Shown one piece after another: positions 24,984 to 32,953 of a stretch of 52,432 bases of DNA. Position 1 is the stretch's first letter. Every line of letters starts with the position of its first letter. The position numbers and the translations under genes are program-made. The stretch covers positions 1-52,432 of the forward strand of contig JBAZTJ010000002.1 in assembly GCA_041662005.1 (NCBI GenBank), read 5' to 3'. The stretch is from DATHXC01 sp041662005 (GTDB taxonomy: Bacteria > Pseudomonadota > Gammaproteobacteria > Burkholderiales > Methylophilaceae). Below the pieces are notes generated by a model, which saw nothing but the letters and a program-made list of their open reading frames with translations, ran no database searches and had not been told where the DNA came from.

Positions 24984-25083
24984 TGGTGCCCAAATGAGGA
25001 CTCAAACCCTCAGCAATTAAAAAAGGGGCTGGATGCCCCCCCCCTATTCCACTAGCCTATTTGTAGGCTGAAGAGCTCGGGCA
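24984..25083 (-). other. tRNA-like sequence or tRNA 3' remnant
   Basis: Read on minus, the 3' end is a T-arm-like GAGGG-TTTGAGT-CCTC followed by TTTGGGCACCA with CCA encoded. This resembles the 3' end of betaproteobacterial leucine tRNA (GGTTCGAGTCC...TTGGGCACCA). At 25077-25083 the minus strand reads TGCCCGA, able to close a 7-bp acceptor stem with that end (one G-U). The middle holds two hairpins (AGCCTA/TAGGCT and GGGGC/GCCCC followed by T6) and nine G in a row, not a normal D or anticodon arm. It is probably a degenerate tRNA or an integration-site remnant; alternatively a coincidence over a minus-strand terminator. Confidence 0.35.
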
Positions 25084-25127
25084 CGTAGTGTTTCCTTCAG
25101 TGATCTCGCTATATAAAGCAGCCACTC

Positions 25128-25385
25128 AGGCTATCCGAACAGACTTTACAATTGGTTTCCCTGCTTGGTGGTTGGCCAGGGGCTTTGGTTGCCCAGAAAG
25201 TATTCAGGCATAAGACTCAGAAGGTGGCGTTCCAAAGGGTCTTCTGGGTGGCCGTGGTGGTTAACCTGGGGGTGCTGGGGTGGGTGGTGAGCAACCCCGG
25301 TAAAGATTCTTTGAAAATCAGCAATCTAATACCTGAGAATAGATCTATTAGCGCATTCTATGCACCAAATAGGAACCTTTTATAG
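25128..25385 (+). pseudogene. DUF1294 gene fragment
   Basis: The frame reads RLSEQTLQLVSLLGGWPGA then VAQKVFRHKTQKVAFQRVFWV..VVNLGVLGW, the C-terminal half of DUF1294 membrane proteins (often fused to a cold-shock domain). There is no start codon with a ribosome site and no N-terminal membrane segment, and the end runs into unrelated sequence. A 5'-truncated remnant, suggesting a recombination scar beside the tRNA-like sequence. Confidence 0.6.
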
Positions 25386-25718
25386 CTGAAATTCAAATAA
25401 TTGCTTTTTGTAATCAGAAGGTAATCTCTAATCTGCAAAATAGTAATTTTAGGACTAGTCCTACAGTACTTCGCATTACGTTGGAGTAATGTTGTTTTTA
25501 AGGAACATAACTCTAAAATTTATAGAGTTGTTGGTGTTTTTTATAGTTTTTTTAAAAATATCGGTTTATATTGGAACATATTGTAAGAAATTGTAAATGC
25601 ACCCTATATGTGGGGTTGCGCAGCAGTTTCCATACGCCGATACTGTTTATCTTGTATAATATTTGGTTAGTCGCGTGCGTAAGTTATTAATTACAGCCAA
25701 ATATTTGAAAAGATAAAC
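25386..25718. promoter_or_regulatory. AT-rich upstream region with palindrome and -10
   Basis: 333 bases without a gene. It holds a perfect 14-bp palindrome TAGGACTAGTCCTA at 25450-25463 and a TATAAT hexamer at 25655-25660, 58 bases before the gene at 25719. No convincing -35 precedes it at 16-18 bases. Confidence 0.4.
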
Positions 25719-26465
25719 ATGACTACCAATGTGTATGACATTACGCAACAAGTTATGACTGGTGATTCAAGGTGGTCAATTTACAATGACTCTTGGCCAT
25801 TTACTGTATTTGTTGATGACACAGGCTTCGACAAGCTTTTCAGCTTTAAAACGCATGGCATAGATTATGCTGTTATGTTTGCTGGTTGTAGCGTCCTTAT
25901 TAACGACTGGAAAGAGTGGTTAAAAAACGGGGGGTATGCAGGCAACCCTGTAAGACCAGCAGTTTACGTTGATGATCGCACTATTACGATTTGCTTGGTC
26001 AATGTGGCGACCAATCAAATTTTAATGGAATACGGTCAAGACATTGTAATCGACGATGCCCGCTTCGCCGGAAGTGGTGCAAGACATGCTGAGCAATGTT
26101 GGGTGTTGAACAAATGTGCAAAGAAAGCAGTTGGATCGGCAATGGAATCTGATCCCTGTACTGGTGGTACCGTTAAGTTTTTTGAACTTGCGACGTTAAG
26201 TAATAACCTAGATTTAACCACGACCGTAGACATTTTAAAATCAAGTTTTTTAGATAAAGGAACTGTCATGTATAAAACAGCTACTAAAGGAACAGTGCTT
26301 CCTTTTAGGGAAGCAGCTGCTAAAGATACAGAAGTACAAGCAGTCATGGATGACGTAGCATCAGGTCGCATCACATCAAGTGCTCCATGCGGTGCAATGC
26401 ACAAGCAATGGCCTAATGAAAAAGAAAACGAACTGGACGAAGCGCTCAAGAAGATATTTCTCTAA
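25719..26465 (+). CDS. Predicted Ntn-hydrolase/proteasome-like protein beside the ubiquitin-like operon
   Basis: 248 residues, no signal peptide. The pattern follows HslV/proteasome beta subunits: MTTNVYD puts Thr at position 2, to be exposed after Met removal; VMTGDSRWS gives the conserved Asp (16); DDTGFDKLF gives a Lys (39) where these enzymes have the catalytic Lys; YAVMFAGCSV fits the strand with a small-residue turn; FAGSGARHAEQC and DPCTGGTVKFFE (about 116-155) match the GSG...A and TGG region of the fold. The C-terminal ~70 residues are unlike HslV. If correct, it is an N-terminal threonine peptidase or amidase. It converges on the DUF6527/E1/Ub-E2 operon. Similarity judged by eye only. 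Confidence 0.5.
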   Translation: MTTNVYDITQQVMTGDSRWSIYNDSWPFTVFVDDTGFDKLFSFKTHGIDYAVMFAGCSVLINDWKEWLKNGGYAGNPVRPAVYVDDRTITICLVNVATNQILMEYGQDIVIDDARFAGSGARHAEQCWVLNKCAKKAVGSAMESDPCTGGTVKFFELATLSNNLDLTTTVDILKSSFLDKGTVMYKTATKGTVLPFREAAAKDTEVQAVMDDVASGRITSSAPCGAMHKQWPNEKENELDEALKKIFL

Positions 26466-26479
26466 GAAACAGGATTTAA

Positions 26480-26510
26480 AAAAAGGAGCCTTTGGGGGCT
26501 CCTTTTTTTA
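26480..26510. terminator. Bidirectional Rho-independent terminator
   Basis: AAAAGGAGCC-TTTGG-GGGCTCC followed by T7 on plus, with A-runs on the other side, so it can end both the plus-strand gene stopping at 26465 and the minus-strand operon ending at 26529. Confidence 0.85.
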
Positions 26511-26528
26511 TGGCAATCTTCAATCGCA

Positions 26529-26870
26529 TCACACCCAAATGATCTTACCCTTGGTTACCCAAAAATGTGATTTACACCCGCTTGTGCGCCACACAGAAGG
26601 CGTAAGCGTTGGACGTTTTTTCCTGTCTATCTCAATATCCCAGCGAGGTTTCACTCCTGCTAATAGCATGAGCTCTAATATATCTCCGCAACCACATGGG
26701 CATTTGAACCCAACCGACCAATCATCGCCATCATCCTTCAATAATATAAGGTTTTTCTCAGGGATGACGTCGGGCATCATATCGGCTTCAATAACCATCG
26801 TCAGGACTCGATAACTCCCAAATCTACTGCATAACCAGATCCAGAAGCTAGATAAAATATTCATCATCAT
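26529..26870 (-). CDS. DUF6527 family protein of a ubiquitin-like locus
   Basis: 113 residues. The core has WSVGFKCPCGCGDILEL, then TLTPSVWRTSGCKSHFWVTKGKIIWV, the signature I associate with DUF6527, a small protein commonly found next to multi-ubiquitin/E1/JAB genes. The Cys (CPCGCG and GC) and His residues could bind zinc or form a catalytic site. It overlaps the JAB-E1 gene by 4 bases (ATGA), so it is the third gene of the operon. The ATG is the first of three in a row. Role unknown here; a peptidase or adaptor for the ubiquitin-like protein is possible. Confidence 0.65.
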   Translation of the reverse strand: MMMNILSSFWIWLCSRFGSYRVLTMVIEADMMPDVIPEKNLILLKDDGDDWSVGFKCPCGCGDILELMLLAGVKPRWDIEIDRKKRPTLTPSVWRTSGCKSHFWVTKGKIIWV

Positions 26871-28258
26871 CCTTCAAGTGAAGGTATGCCAAGTAATGGC
26901 GATTTCAGGCCTGTACCAACCATGTAGACTGACTTATCAGGCCATGTGGATTCGGGGAAATAATCTTCCTCATTACTAGCCAGACTAAATATGGTTCTTG
27001 CTTTAGTATGATTAGGGTCGAGTCGGAATGGATAAGTCCTCGCGATGAATTCATTGATGCATGCACTTGCAGCACGCATATTCACTGAAATCACAGAAGG
27101 TGCTTCTTCAGCTACGCCTGGCATGTAACCTTCCTGCACTTGCTTTTTGTACTCTTCAGGATTGGTACGAGCCATATATTCGGCAGCCAGGGAAGCGGGA
27201 GTATAAACGCCCCGGTTGATGAGCATACTTCCGCCTGGTTGAATGTAATCTATACGACCTAATATATCCATGATGACTTTATCGCCATTAGCGCCTTCTC
27301 TAACTGGGATGGTGACGCCAACATCGAATAGCGGGATGACACAGCAGCTGGCCAGATGGTCTGCTATCTGGCGACCTTCTTCGCTATCCACACAGCAAAC
27401 CAGCACATCGGCTTCTGCAGCAATATAAATTGCCTCTTTTCCCGTAATGGTTGTCGGTATTGCATTTATCTGCAAGTTATCACGATAGGACTTAATAGCT
27501 GCTGCCATTACATCCACCTTCAACGAATTTGAGTTTGCATGAGCAAGCGTTGAATACAAAATCCTGTTCAGGTTCTTCTTTTCAATAGTATCGAAATCAA
27601 TCAACGATATCTCGCCGAACCCCAGTCTTCCTGCTTGCTCGGATGAAATGCTGCCAGTACCCGATACCCCAATGAAGCAGACTGATAGTTTACTCAATTC
27701 ATCACGCATGCCCTGGGTGAATGCCATCGGCTTCTTATTGCGACTACCATCACTAAGCCATTGGAAATCGAGCTCATCGCCAACCACGGTTATCAGCTCG
27801 AGGTCTGTCTTCGCCATATCTTTGTTGTAGATCCTTCCCCTCATCTTGCCGCCGGGAATCATGATGACGCTACCATGTACGGTATCGCCTGGATTACTAA
27901 AGCTCCTGCCCATGAATATGGAAGGTATGGTTTCCTTATCCGAGTCATCGTCAACATCAGAAAACTGGTAATAGCCCCCAGGATGCGAGTGAATAAGCAA
28001 TAGCGACAAATCGTCTTCCTCAGCCATATCCAGAGCCTCTTCCACAAATGCACCGTCCCATGTCAGGTGAGCTTCCCCGCGCGAACATTGGTCGTGGGGC
28101 ACCAGCAATACTTGCTTGGCTACAAGCTTAGTCCGCTTGCCGATGATTCTTGAGCATAAAATAATGGCAGCAGCTTCCTCACCACTGTCAGTAATCAAAT
28201 GGTGCTGCAGCTTTTTATGTAGCACCCCGGGTATTGCTAACGATGCCCCTGATCTCAT
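26867..28258 (-). CDS. JAB-domain deubiquitinase fused to ThiF/E1-like activating enzyme
   Basis: 463 residues in two domains. The N-terminal JAB/JAMM metalloprotease (about 10-150) has Glu near 27-28 (GEEAAAI) and the zinc motif HSHPGGYYQFSDVD (His90, His92, Ser100, Asp103). The C-terminal E1/ThiF domain (about 185-405) has the ATP-binding GVSGTG (197-202), LIDFD (221-223), NLNR (229-232), Lys247 and Asp291. Such fusions both process a ubiquitin-like protein and adenylate its C-terminus. Cys305/306 are candidates for a thioester, not certain. It overlaps the Ub-E2 gene (ATGA) and DUF6527 (ATGA). JAB-E1 fusions beside multi-ubiquitin genes are known from comparative genomics by the Aravind group. 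Confidence 0.85.
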   Translation of the reverse strand: MRSGASLAIPGVLHKKLQHHLITDSGEEAAAIILCSRIIGKRTKLVAKQVLLVPHDQCSRGEAHLTWDGAFVEEALDMAEEDDLSLLLIHSHPGGYYQFSDVDDDSDKETIPSIFMGRSFSNPGDTVHGSVIMIPGGKMRGRIYNKDMAKTDLELITVVGDELDFQWLSDGSRNKKPMAFTQGMRDELSKLSVCFIGVSGTGSISSEQAGRLGFGEISLIDFDTIEKKNLNRILYSTLAHANSNSLKVDVMAAAIKSYRDNLQINAIPTTITGKEAIYIAAEADVLVCCVDSEEGRQIADHLASCCVIPLFDVGVTIPVREGANGDKVIMDILGRIDYIQPGGSMLINRGVYTPASLAAEYMARTNPEEYKKQVQEGYMPGVAEEAPSVISVNMRAASACINEFIARTYPFRLDPNHTKARTIFSLASNEEDYFPESTWPDKSVYMVGTGLKSPLLGIPSLEG

Positions 28259-29322
28259 TGGTTGATTTCCCTTATCAGCGATTCTTCAACCAAGCTCATG
28301 TGGGTCAGCACAGAATCATTTTCTGGTGACCACACACCTGGATCACGATGACGTGACCATCGCTGGAATGTAATACCTCCGATGATGACTGATGACTGAG
28401 TTTGGGGAATTTCCCCACCAGCAATCCTGGCAAGGGATGGCGACACATAGAACATATCGATCTCGGCTGCAGGATATTGGAGCGGGATATCGATTGCGAG
28501 GTCAACCATCGTTACCGTGTAACCAACAGGTACAAGATAATTGCGCAATATTAACCAGCGCTGACCATCCACAAAGGTTTCCCATACGATATTCAACGCA
28601 TCCAGATATTTTTCATCTTTAGGCAGCAAACGAAATTCACGCCTTACTGCGACCTGCGCTTCGCCATTATTAATCTTGTCAGGCATCAGGCGCAGTCTTT
28701 CGATACCTGGTGTAGTTAGATCCAGTGTGGTCTCTAGCTCTACATCACGCTTCGGCTCACCTTTAACCTTGAAAATCATAATCCATTTTTTAGTGATGTC
28801 GAAGCCTGCCTGAACCATTGCGTCCTTCACCTTAATGGTTGGCGCTGAAGAATGAATAAGCACGCCATGCACATCGAGATCCCAGATCTTCTGTTTGGAA
28901 TAAAAATGCTCGACACCACTTCCACCCAGTTGAATTTCATCACCAGCCTTCAACTCACGGTCAGGATGATTTTCACGGGCGAAGACAATGGTTTTGGTTT
29001 CATCAAGCGCGAATAGTTTACGGATTTCCAGTTCTGTCACACTGTATTTCCAGGGAATCTTACGGTCATCCATACTGTAGTAATACAGTCGGTCAGTTTT
29101 CCAGGCAAAAAACTCTGTGGCCTTGCCTGATGTCAGATTCACAAGCTCATCAGGACCAATCTCTTCGGCAACACCGACTCCTTGGACGACCACTAATGCA
29201 TATTCGTCCACTGGATGTAAGGAGGCAGCATTTAAAACCTGCCGACCGGTTACTTGATGATCCCCGGTTGTTAAAGGAAGGCCATTTACAATCATTTCAT
29301 AGTGCATTTGGTTCGTTGTCAT
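28255..29322 (-). CDS. Multi-ubiquitin-like protein fused to a cysteine-free E2-like (family E) domain
   Basis: 355 residues. Three beta-grasp-like repeats are visible: about 6-80 (YEMIVNGLPLTTGDHQVTG...), 80-145 (YYYSMDDRKIPWKYSV...), 146-215 (IWDLDVHGVLIHSSAPTIKV...). Each has a polar turn and a closing hydrophobic strand (GDEIQLGGSG in the second). The C-terminal ~140 residues (REFRLLPKDEKYLDAL...; LVPVGYTVTMVDLAIDIP; PAAEIDMFYVSPSLARI) fit the prokaryotic E2 family E. The whole protein contains no cysteine, so no E2 thioester can form. Repeats and E2 in one chain suggest the JAB partner cuts between them. First gene of the operon, AGGAGT ribosome site. Confidence 0.75.
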   Translation of the reverse strand: MTTNQMHYEMIVNGLPLTTGDHQVTGRQVLNAASLHPVDEYALVVVQGVGVAEEIGPDELVNLTSGKATEFFAWKTDRLYYYSMDDRKIPWKYSVTELEIRKLFALDETKTIVFARENHPDRELKAGDEIQLGGSGVEHFYSKQKIWDLDVHGVLIHSSAPTIKVKDAMVQAGFDITKKWIMIFKVKGEPKRDVELETTLDLTTPGIERLRLMPDKINNGEAQVAVRREFRLLPKDEKYLDALNIVWETFVDGQRWLILRNYLVPVGYTVTMVDLAIDIPLQYPAAEIDMFYVSPSLARIAGGEIPQTQSSVIIGGITFQRWSRHRDPGVWSPENDSVLTHMSLVEESLIREINQ

Positions 29323-29420
29323 ACGAATTACTCCTTGATATCTGGGTTTGTGTAGCTACGTAATGCATATTACATGGCTATTATTTAGCTAGTCAATACA
29401 TATTTTATATATACTTATTG

Positions 29421-29449
29421 TTGACTTAGTAGCTGATAATTATTATCAT
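29421..29449 (+). promoter_or_regulatory. Promoter and palindromic operator of the RHH-GNAT-XRE operon
   Basis: TTGACT (29421-29426) and TATCAT (29444-29449) are separated by 17 bases. A palindrome GATAAT-T-ATTATC (29435-29447) overlaps the -10 region, well placed for autorepression by the ribbon-helix-helix protein encoded next. AAGGAG follows before the ATG at 29468. Confidence 0.6.
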
Positions 29450-29467
29450 CAACGAAGGAGATCAAAA

Positions 29468-29695
29468 ATGAGCACATTCAAGACAACTGCAAAACGCACG
29501 ATGACCCTCAACTTAACTGATATGGAAATGAAGGTCCTTGAGGGATTGAGTGAAAAGAAGGATATCAACAAGACTTCTGTCTTAAGACAAGCATTGCGCT
29601 TATATCAGCTTGTAGAGACCAGAATTGAAAGTGGCAACAAGTTATATTTCGAGAATGAAGGCACGAAAGAAAAAGCCGAAATCATGCTCGTATGA
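29468..29695 (+). CDS. Ribbon-helix-helix DNA-binding protein, antitoxin-like
   Basis: 75 residues. The N-terminal strand KRTMTLNLTDMEMKVLEGLS and helix KTSVLRQALRLYQLVETR match the RHH fold. It probably represses its own operon through the palindrome at 29435-29447. Its stop overlaps the start of the acetyltransferase gene (ATGA), the arrangement of RHH-GNAT toxin-antitoxin pairs such as TacA-TacT, though the GNAT here is larger. Confidence 0.65.
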   Translation: MSTFKTTAKRTMTLNLTDMEMKVLEGLSEKKDINKTSVLRQALRLYQLVETRIESGNKLYFENEGTKEKAEIMLV

Positions 29696-30327
29696 CCGAA
29701 TCCAGTCCTGTCTATTTACGTGAAATTGCTACTGATAGCCTGGTAGCAGCTGAGCTGTTAACTCCTGTCACTGATCGGCAAATCCTCGATTGGGAAACCT
29801 TGTGGAAACCAGCAACCGAAAAGAGAAAATCGCTTCTCTCTTCGAAGGGCGTCCCTGCGTCCGAGATGCCGCAAACCGGGCATTGGCTATGGGATCAAAA
29901 ACTTCATGAGATCCAATCTCTAATTTCTCACATGTCGTTCGCAGTTACCTGCAATAGTCAAACACAAGGCTTGATGCGATTGGATCTTGCCACTCAAAGA
30001 AGTCGGATCGAAAGCACGAAGAACCAACATCTCGTCTATATAGATTATCTGGAAGTTGCTCCCTGGAACTGGACTGATCCTCGATTTGACCCTCCAAAAT
30101 ATAAACTTGCAGGTTCTTTATTATTGGGTGCCGCCATTCAGATTAGCCAAATGAACGACTTCAAAGGTCGTGTCGGTCTGCATTCATTGCCACAAGCCGT
30201 CAGTTGGTACAACAAATGTGGGTTTACCAATTTCGGTGCAGACTCCAGTTATAAGGGAAATCTGCCGTATATGGAGATAACGACGGAAAATGCTAATAGA
30301 TTTTTAGAGTTAGGAGTATCAAAATGA
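29692..30327 (+). CDS. GNAT-family acetyltransferase
   Basis: 211 residues. The C-terminal half carries GNAT features: HLVYIDYLEVAPWNWTDP (core strand beta4 region), AGSLLLGAAIQISQMN (acetyl-CoA helix) and VGLHSLPQAVSWYNKCGF (the final motif). The N-terminal ~90 residues are not recognised. As middle gene of an RHH-GNAT-XRE operon with 4-base overlaps on both sides, it may be a toxin acetylating aminoacyl-tRNA or protein, or simply a modification enzyme. Target unknown. Confidence 0.6.
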   Translation: MTESSPVYLREIATDSLVAAELLTPVTDRQILDWETLWKPATEKRKSLLSSKGVPASEMPQTGHWLWDQKLHEIQSLISHMSFAVTCNSQTQGLMRLDLATQRSRIESTKNQHLVYIDYLEVAPWNWTDPRFDPPKYKLAGSLLLGAAIQISQMNDFKGRVGLHSLPQAVSWYNKCGFTNFGADSSYKGNLPYMEITTENANRFLELGVSK

Positions 30328-30815
30328 AATTTTTATTCCCTGCTGAATGGTACAACGCCGCTGCAAAATTAGAAGATTCTTCTACTCCAGGCGCGGGTTA
30401 CCTAGCCAGGCATCAATTTCTTGAAAACCTGTTCCCTTCAGGGAGCATTTGCGAGCAGACTTCTAGGATCGCTTTCAGCCAATTTATCGAGCTCTCTCGA
30501 CGCAATGACAACTTGAGTATTGAAGATCTCGCTAATAAGTCTCATATAGAAGTTGAAGATATAGTTAAGATCGAAAATAAGGACTATAGCTATGTCCCTA
30601 CTCTGGACACGATCTCCCGCTTAGCTCAATTTTGGGGAGTCAATGCAGAAAGATTAGCTGAATTTGCTGGACTTGCCAGAGTTAAAAGCCCACGCATGTA
30701 CGCCCAAGCCGTCACATTTATCGCTACTACAGCCTCAGTAGAACCATTAAGTCAGGCAGAATCAAAATCACTACAAGAAATGCATTCACTTCTGACATGC
30801 AACGACAGGAAGTAA
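30324..30815 (+). CDS. XRE-family helix-turn-helix protein
   Basis: 163 residues. An HTH_3-type domain at about 50-110: FIELSRRNDNLSIEDLANKSHIEVEDIVKIE, then YVPTLDTISRLAQFWGVNAERL. The N-terminal 45 residues (FLFPAEWYNAAAKLED...) and a Ser/Ala C-terminus are not recognised. Coupled to the GNAT gene by ATGA overlap. It may add a second layer of regulation to the operon. Confidence 0.65.
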   Translation: MKFLFPAEWYNAAAKLEDSSTPGAGYLARHQFLENLFPSGSICEQTSRIAFSQFIELSRRNDNLSIEDLANKSHIEVEDIVKIENKDYSYVPTLDTISRLAQFWGVNAERLAEFAGLARVKSPRMYAQAVTFIATTASVEPLSQAESKSLQEMHSLLTCNDRK

Positions 30816-30906
30816 TTTAGATCAATGGATACTGTAGCTCGGTAGTTACATTAAAATGATCCTATCGTCCAAAGCTATCTTATAGTGGTCAAGATAAGGA
30901 ATTGAA

Positions 30907-31503
30907 TCAAGCATCCTCTCTTTCGATTTCATCAATTACTTCTGACACCAGATGTTTAAATTTAGGGTTATTCAGTAAATCGCCGCTTGTCGCCACTTCC
31001 AACTGCGAGATACCTTCTGCCAAAAGCGCCTGAAAATCCTTAAGCGTACGCTTTTCTTTGTTCGTAAGCGGCATCTTGTATTCCCACTGCGGATTGTTCT
31101 CAAAGAACTTGTAATGTAACAGCTCACCTAACATGCCATGTATAGCAGCAAGCCGAGGCGTTACTGGGGTAAATCGGAGCTCTATGGTTGCTCCACCTTC
31201 AACTGGCGTAACCCGGACAATAGTACCGGTCAGTGAATCTTCATCCACTGATACTAATCTTTTCAGTAATTTCGTACCTGTATATTCAGGGATACTTCTG
31301 ACCTCTTGTGCGTCCGCCCTCATGGCAGCATGAATGTATTCGGTCAATCGCGCTTCGATCCCAAACCTGAGTTGAAGAGCAGCATTAAAGAATGAATCGA
31401 CAGAGTCCTCTGTAATAAAAACATCAAATTGAGAGCGTGCTCTTTCCAGAAAAGCGCGACTGTTAATAGAGTATTGATAAAAAGGTAGTGAAGATTTATC
31501 CAT
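30907..31503 (-). CDS. Unknown protein, second of a two-gene minus-strand operon
   Basis: 198 residues, no signal or membrane segment. A helical N-terminal part (RAFLERARSQFDVFITEDSVDSFF / NAALQLRFGIEARLTEYIHA) recalls HEPN-like helical bundles but without a visible Rx4-6H motif; a beta-rich middle (TGTIVRVTPVEGGATIELRF) and helical C-terminus (EKRTLKDFQALLAEGI) follow. Its ATG overlaps the stop of the upstream gene (TAATG), so the two are translated together. I cannot assign a function. Confidence 0.5.
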   Translation of the reverse strand: MDKSSLPFYQYSINSRAFLERARSQFDVFITEDSVDSFFNAALQLRFGIEARLTEYIHAAMRADAQEVRSIPEYTGTKLLKRLVSVDEDSLTGTIVRVTPVEGGATIELRFTPVTPRLAAIHGMLGELLHYKFFENNPQWEYKMPLTNKEKRTLKDFQALLAEGISQLEVATSGDLLNNPKFKHLVSEVIDEIEREDA

Positions 31504-32258
31504 TACATGATGACGCGTCCACGGTCACCATAACCCATGGGCTTCGCATTCATCGAAGCAAGGCTCGATAACAGATTCCTGCGGCAATGAAACAAATCTG
31601 TTGTCTGTAACCAGGCTCCAGTTCGTCGTTCTAGCCATCCCATCGCAAATGCCTCCCCAGCAGTAAAACCGGGATTCCAATGTCGCACTATGTCACCTTT
31701 TGGATTAACACCCACATGGATGACTAACTCCTCGAAGCTGGCATCATTCACATATGCTTTAGCGTTCAATCCATTCGGTAAGATGAATTCGAATACATGT
31801 CCTTCGCTGTACGAATAATCATCCGGAGCCAACGCTCCTGGCCAGCGATTATCATTGGGCTTCAATGAAAATAGCTTTTGTTTCAGGCCCTCATTAATTC
31901 CACATACCATGATATTGCGCCAAGCCTTTTCTCTGGCACTTCTATATTCAATGTCGTAAGCTGATCGAGGTATTGTTGAAATGATTTCTGGAATTGGGAA
32001 CAATTCAAAGCTGAATTCCGGGTCATCGGCATAACCAAGCGCAGTCAAGCGTTTAAAAAACGGATCATCATGCAGCAATACCAACGGTGGATCAATTGAT
32101 AAGGATTTGACATCTGCCATGAGTGATGCATAGGTATTGCGATCCAATGCATTGGCGATAGCTTCTGCTAAATGAGAAGATTTGATATCGCTATAAAATT
32201 CGTGAAGTTCTTTCTTTAATGCAGCAATCGATGCTTTCGATAGAGCGATAGAAGCCAT
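31503..32258 (-). CDS. Unknown protein, first of a two-gene minus-strand operon
   Basis: About 251 residues, soluble. The N-terminal SIAALKKELHEFYSDIKSSH / LAEAIANALDRNTYASLMADV segment resembles a short helical module seen at the start of various plasmid and island proteins (HLAEAxAxxxGxxxYAxL). The rest (YSEGHVFEFILPNGLNAKAY; EELVIHVGVNPKGDIVRHWN) is not recognised. The ATG at 32258 has TTGGAG upstream; the longer frame begins at a TTG. Context is a defence-like region, so an anti-phage or maintenance role is possible but unsupported. Confidence 0.5.
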   Translation of the reverse strand: MASIALSKASIAALKKELHEFYSDIKSSHLAEAIANALDRNTYASLMADVKSLSIDPPLVLLHDDPFFKRLTALGYADDPEFSFELFPIPEIISTIPRSAYDIEYRSAREKAWRNIMVCGINEGLKQKLFSLKPNDNRWPGALAPDDYSYSEGHVFEFILPNGLNAKAYVNDASFEELVIHVGVNPKGDIVRHWNPGFTAGEAFAMGWLERRTGAWLQTTDLFHCRRNLLSSLASMNAKPMGYGDRGRVIM

Positions 32259-32552
32259 TTGAATCTCCAATCAAACTGGTTGAAGACCACCGATTACACT
32301 GCAACCCAATATTGATCAGAGGTATGAGGGGCTAACTTTTTCTTGTCTTTAACCCGGTGGCAGGTTTGGCCCAAGCGCCTGTCTTTATGGTAAAGAATGT
32401 AACTATTCATTTCAAGGACATTTTTTCTTATTGAACACATCAATAGATCCATTTTTATAACCTGATAAAGGTAGTTAAATCCATATAATGTCGTGGGAAT
32501 ATAGAATGTTTTAGTTAATACTAATAATCGTGCCTTTCAAATTGAGAAAATA

Positions 32553-32911
32553 ATGGTAAGAGATTGGGAAATAATTAGAGAAATTCTGGTACGCCTAGAG
32601 AGCATTGAAACCCCTAACGCTTTTGTGAATGCCAATAACTTTCCCGAGCGCAAGTTGCTTACCATATGTGCCTACTCAGAGATGCTGGGTATATTGAGGC
32701 AAGAATCAATGAGTCGACATCAGGGAACATGCTAATTAATCTTGCTGCGGCACAGCGGCTGACCAACTCGGGCCATGATCTACTGGATCTGATCAGGAAT
32801 GATACTTTATGGGTGAAAGTCAAAGCTAAAATTGCTTCAAAAGGCTTGGATATTACATTCGACTCGATCGGGATTGCGGCAAACCAAATAATGAAGACAA
32901 TGTTCACTTAA
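32553..32911 (+). pseudogene. DUF2513 family gene split by a frameshift
   Basis: The first frame gives MVRDWEIIREILVRLESIET, the DUF2513 N-terminus. The second frame gives AYHMCLLRDAGYIEARI then RLTNSGHDLLDLIRNDTLW and KVKAKIASKGLDITFDSI, the remainder of that family (HLxLLxEAGxIEA; GHxFLDxIRNDTxW). The frames must join near 32645-32670, a one-base indel. It may be inactive or a sequencing error. DUF2513 proteins are small predicted regulators common on mobile elements. Confidence 0.65.
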
Positions 32912-32953
32912 CATATAGATCAGAAATGATATGCGGCCAAGATCCACTTAAAT

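Noticed and set aside
24984..25083. A functional tRNA-Leu gene
   Set aside because: Only the T-arm and acceptor end fit; no D-arm or anticodon arm can be drawn, so I list it only as tRNA-like.
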